Source of the DNA: Fimbriimonadaceae bacterium
GTDB lineage: Bacteria > Armatimonadota > Fimbriimonadia > Fimbriimonadales > Fimbriimonadaceae
Reading direction: 5' to 3'
Length of the DNA stretch: 7,503 nt
Assembly (NCBI GenBank): GCA_019454665.1
Contig: JACFNW010000099.1
Location: 1 to 7,503 of the forward strand
Notes under the pieces: model-generated
What the model was told of the DNA's origin: nothing
The model's database searches: none
What the model saw: the letters and a program-made list of their open reading frames with translations, nothing else
Shown here: piece by piece, positions 6,150-7,503 of the stretch
How positions within the stretch are numbered: the stretch's first letter is position 1
Layout of the letters: every line of letters begins with the position of its first letter
Made by a program: the position numbers and the translations under genes

Positions 6150-7462
6150 TGGTGCTCGCGGCGTTGTTGGGCGCAGCGACGATCCCGACCCTGTGGGTGC
6201 GGCGCAACGAGGCGTCCATCATGCCGCCCGAGCCCCTGCCGTTGGGGGGCTACACGGCGCGCGGCGACCACGTGTTCGAGCCTGGAGGAGACGACCTGAA
6301 GGCCCGCGTGGCCGTCTTGGAGCAGGGAAGCCTTCGCGTGGCCGTGGTGAGCGTCGAGATGCTGACGATTCCGGGCAGCCTCAGCCGCGCCGTGCGAGAG
6401 CGTCTGCCTGAGGACGTCGAACTCGTCCTATGCGCCACTCACACCCACTGCGCGCCCGACAGTCAAATGCTGAACGAGCGGATGACCGCTGCAATCCCGG
6501 GCATCGCGACGTTCAAACGCCGCTGGCTGGAGTGGTACGCCCAGGAGATCGCGCTCGCCGTGCGCGGGGCGCTCGTGGCCAAGCCATCGCCGTTCGCCCT
6601 GGACCTCCGGATCAGCGAGCCGACCCACGAAGGCGCCTGGCTGAACCGCCCCCGGCGCAAGCTCGGGCGGCCCGATCCAGCATTCTCCACTTTGGGCGGA
6701 TTGGCCACGCTGTACGCCGCCCATCCGACCTTGCTCGGCGACGACGAGCGGCGACTGCGGGGCGATTGGCCTGGTGAATTGGCTCGCCAGACCGGCCTTC
6801 TCCCGCTCGTCGGGGCCATTGGCGACCGATCGCCGACCCCTGTGCCCGACGGCCCGGAGGGCTTCGCGCGTCGGTTGCTCGCGGCACCAGCCAAGCGGAT
6901 CGCGGCCAACCCAGAACCAATCATGCGCTTGGCGCGGGAGCCGATCGCCCTGGCGCCCGCGACGCCGAGCCAGTCGTTCATAGAATCCAACAAGGTCCCC
7001 GAACCGTTGGCCAAAATGCTCGTCGGCCGCTTTGCCGAGCCCGAGGCCGAGGTGACGGTCGTGACTCTCGACGGCGTGGCGCTGATCTTCGTGCCCGGCG
7101 AGCCGACCTCGGGGATCGCCACGCTGGTCGCCTCGCGCGCGGCGCAGGCATCGCTGTTTCCGCTGATGGTAGGTCTCGCGACGAACTGGATCGGCTACAT
7201 CCTCACGCCCGAGGATTACGACGAGGGTGGCTACGAGGGCTCGCTGGCGTTCCATGGGCGCGAGACGGGGCTGCGCGTCGTGGAGGCTGTCAGCCGTGCG
7301 TTGGACCGCATCAGGGCTTCCAGAAGCGGTAGCGAAGCAGCGTCCAGAACGCCTCGGGCGCGTCGGTCCAACGGATCTTCTTCCCAGCCTCTTTGGTCCT
7401 CGGTTCGTAGCGGATCGGCAACTCGTGGATCCGTTCGCCCATCCGCAGCGCTTTGGCCGTGA
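6149..7462 (+). CDS. Neutral/alkaline ceramidase-like zinc hydrolase, C-terminus probably read-through
   Basis: The 437-residue product resembles the N-terminal catalytic domain of the neutral/alkaline ceramidase family, zinc amidases that cleave an N-acyl bond. Residues matching known ligands and nucleophile: THTH (97-100, His98 and His100) in ATHTHCAP; His192 in AHPTLLGDD; Ser228 in GDRSPT, corresponding to the GDVSPN nucleophile hexapeptide; Glu318 in PGEPTS; and Tyr350 in NWIGYILTPEDYDEGGYE. It lacks the Ig-like C-terminal domain of full ceramidases, as many short bacterial homologues do, so ceramide as substrate is unproven. Residues 1-17 are hydrophobic (MVLAALLGAATIPTLWV, then RR) and may be a signal or anchor. 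A TTG start at 6107 would add an Arg before this segment. Family-like sequence ends near residue 388 (about 7312). The last 50 residues or so are Ser/Arg-rich and antisense to the glycosyltransferase gene, so the native stop was probably lost. Confidence 0.8.
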   Translation: MVLAALLGAATIPTLWVRRNEASIMPPEPLPLGGYTARGDHVFEPGGDDLKARVAVLEQGSLRVAVVSVEMLTIPGSLSRAVRERLPEDVELVLCATHTHCAPDSQMLNERMTAAIPGIATFKRRWLEWYAQEIALAVRGALVAKPSPFALDLRISEPTHEGAWLNRPRRKLGRPDPAFSTLGGLATLYAAHPTLLGDDERRLRGDWPGELARQTGLLPLVGAIGDRSPTPVPDGPEGFARRLLAAPAKRIAANPEPIMRLAREPIALAPATPSQSFIESNKVPEPLAKMLVGRFAEPEAEVTVVTLDGVALIFVPGEPTSGIATLVASRAAQASLFPLMVGLATNWIGYILTPEDYDEGGYEGSLAFHGRETGLRVVEAVSRALDRIRASRSGSEAASRTPRARRSNGSSSQPLWSSVRSGSATRGSVRPSAALWP

Positions 7463-7503
7463 CCTCGGGGCAGAACTCGAACCGCGTGCACTGCAACTCC
7501 ATC
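7311..7503 (-). CDS. Family 2 glycosyltransferase, C-terminal fragment (gene continues past window)
   Basis: The final 63 or so residues of a convergent gene; its 5' part lies beyond the right edge, so the visible Met near the edge is internal. Seen: FEFCPEVTAKALRMGERIHE, then LPIRYEPRTKEAGKKIRWTD and APEAFWTLLRYRFWKP ending at TGA (complement of 7311-7313). This pattern (CPEVTAKALR, an IxELPIxYxPRT-like strand, GKKIRWxD, WTLLRYRF) is characteristic of the C-terminal end of GT-A family 2 transferases of the dolichyl/polyprenyl-phosphate sugar synthase type, which move a sugar from a nucleotide donor to a lipid phosphate or glycan at the membrane. Substrate and any C-terminal membrane helices cannot be told from the fragment; none follows the WTLLRYRF motif here. 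Confidence 0.85.
   Translation of the reverse strand, partial: MELQCTRFEFCPEVTAKALRMGERIHELPIRYEPRTKEAGKKIRWTDAPEAFWTLLRYRFWKP

Noticed and set aside
6428..7255. A 275-codon open frame on the - strand within the ceramidase-like gene
   Set aside because: The + strand frame holds a full set of zinc-ligand and nucleophile motifs; the - strand product shows none.

Overview
The window is GC-rich bacterial chromosomal DNA, almost fully coding. It starts inside a ribosomal-protein supercluster. Gene order and protein sequence identify, all on the + strand, rplB (L2), rpsS (S19), rplV (L22), rpsC (S3), rplP (L16), rpmC (L29), rpsQ (S17), rplN (L14), rplX (L24) and rplE (L5). This is the classical end of the S10 operon followed by the start of the spc operon. 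Spacing is tight, with overlaps at rpsC/rplP (14 nt) and rpmC/rpsQ (4 nt), so the genes are probably cotranscribed. The largest gap, 71 nt between rpsQ and rplN, lies at the S10/spc boundary of Escherichia coli and holds a strong imperfect hairpin.

After rplE the expected genes (rpsN, rpsH, rplF and so on) are absent. In their place are three metabolic genes on the same strand: a type 1 isopentenyl-diphosphate isomerase (idi), a dienelactone-hydrolase-family alpha/beta hydrolase, and a neutral/alkaline-ceramidase-like metallohydrolase. They are packed 10 nt apart or overlapping by 1 nt, and probably form a small operon or a read-through extension of the ribosomal operon. A GC-rich hairpin just after rplE buries the likely Shine-Dalgarno sequence of idi.

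The right edge carries the C-terminus of a convergent (- strand) family 2 glycosyltransferase. The ceramidase-like reading frame runs about 150 nt antisense into it, which suggests a lost or displaced stop codon.

The organism is a bacterium with a canonical ribosomal-protein order. Several ribosomal proteins carry extra tails or insertions: long charged C-termini on L22 and L16, an N-terminal extension on L5, and an enlarged L24. The phylum cannot be fixed from the sequence alone. An Armatimonadota-like lineage is only a weak guess from general similarity of style. No mobile element, CRISPR array, tRNA or rRNA was seen, and I found no clear new biological system. The points worth a second look are the two hairpins, the broken spc gene order and the convergent overlap.
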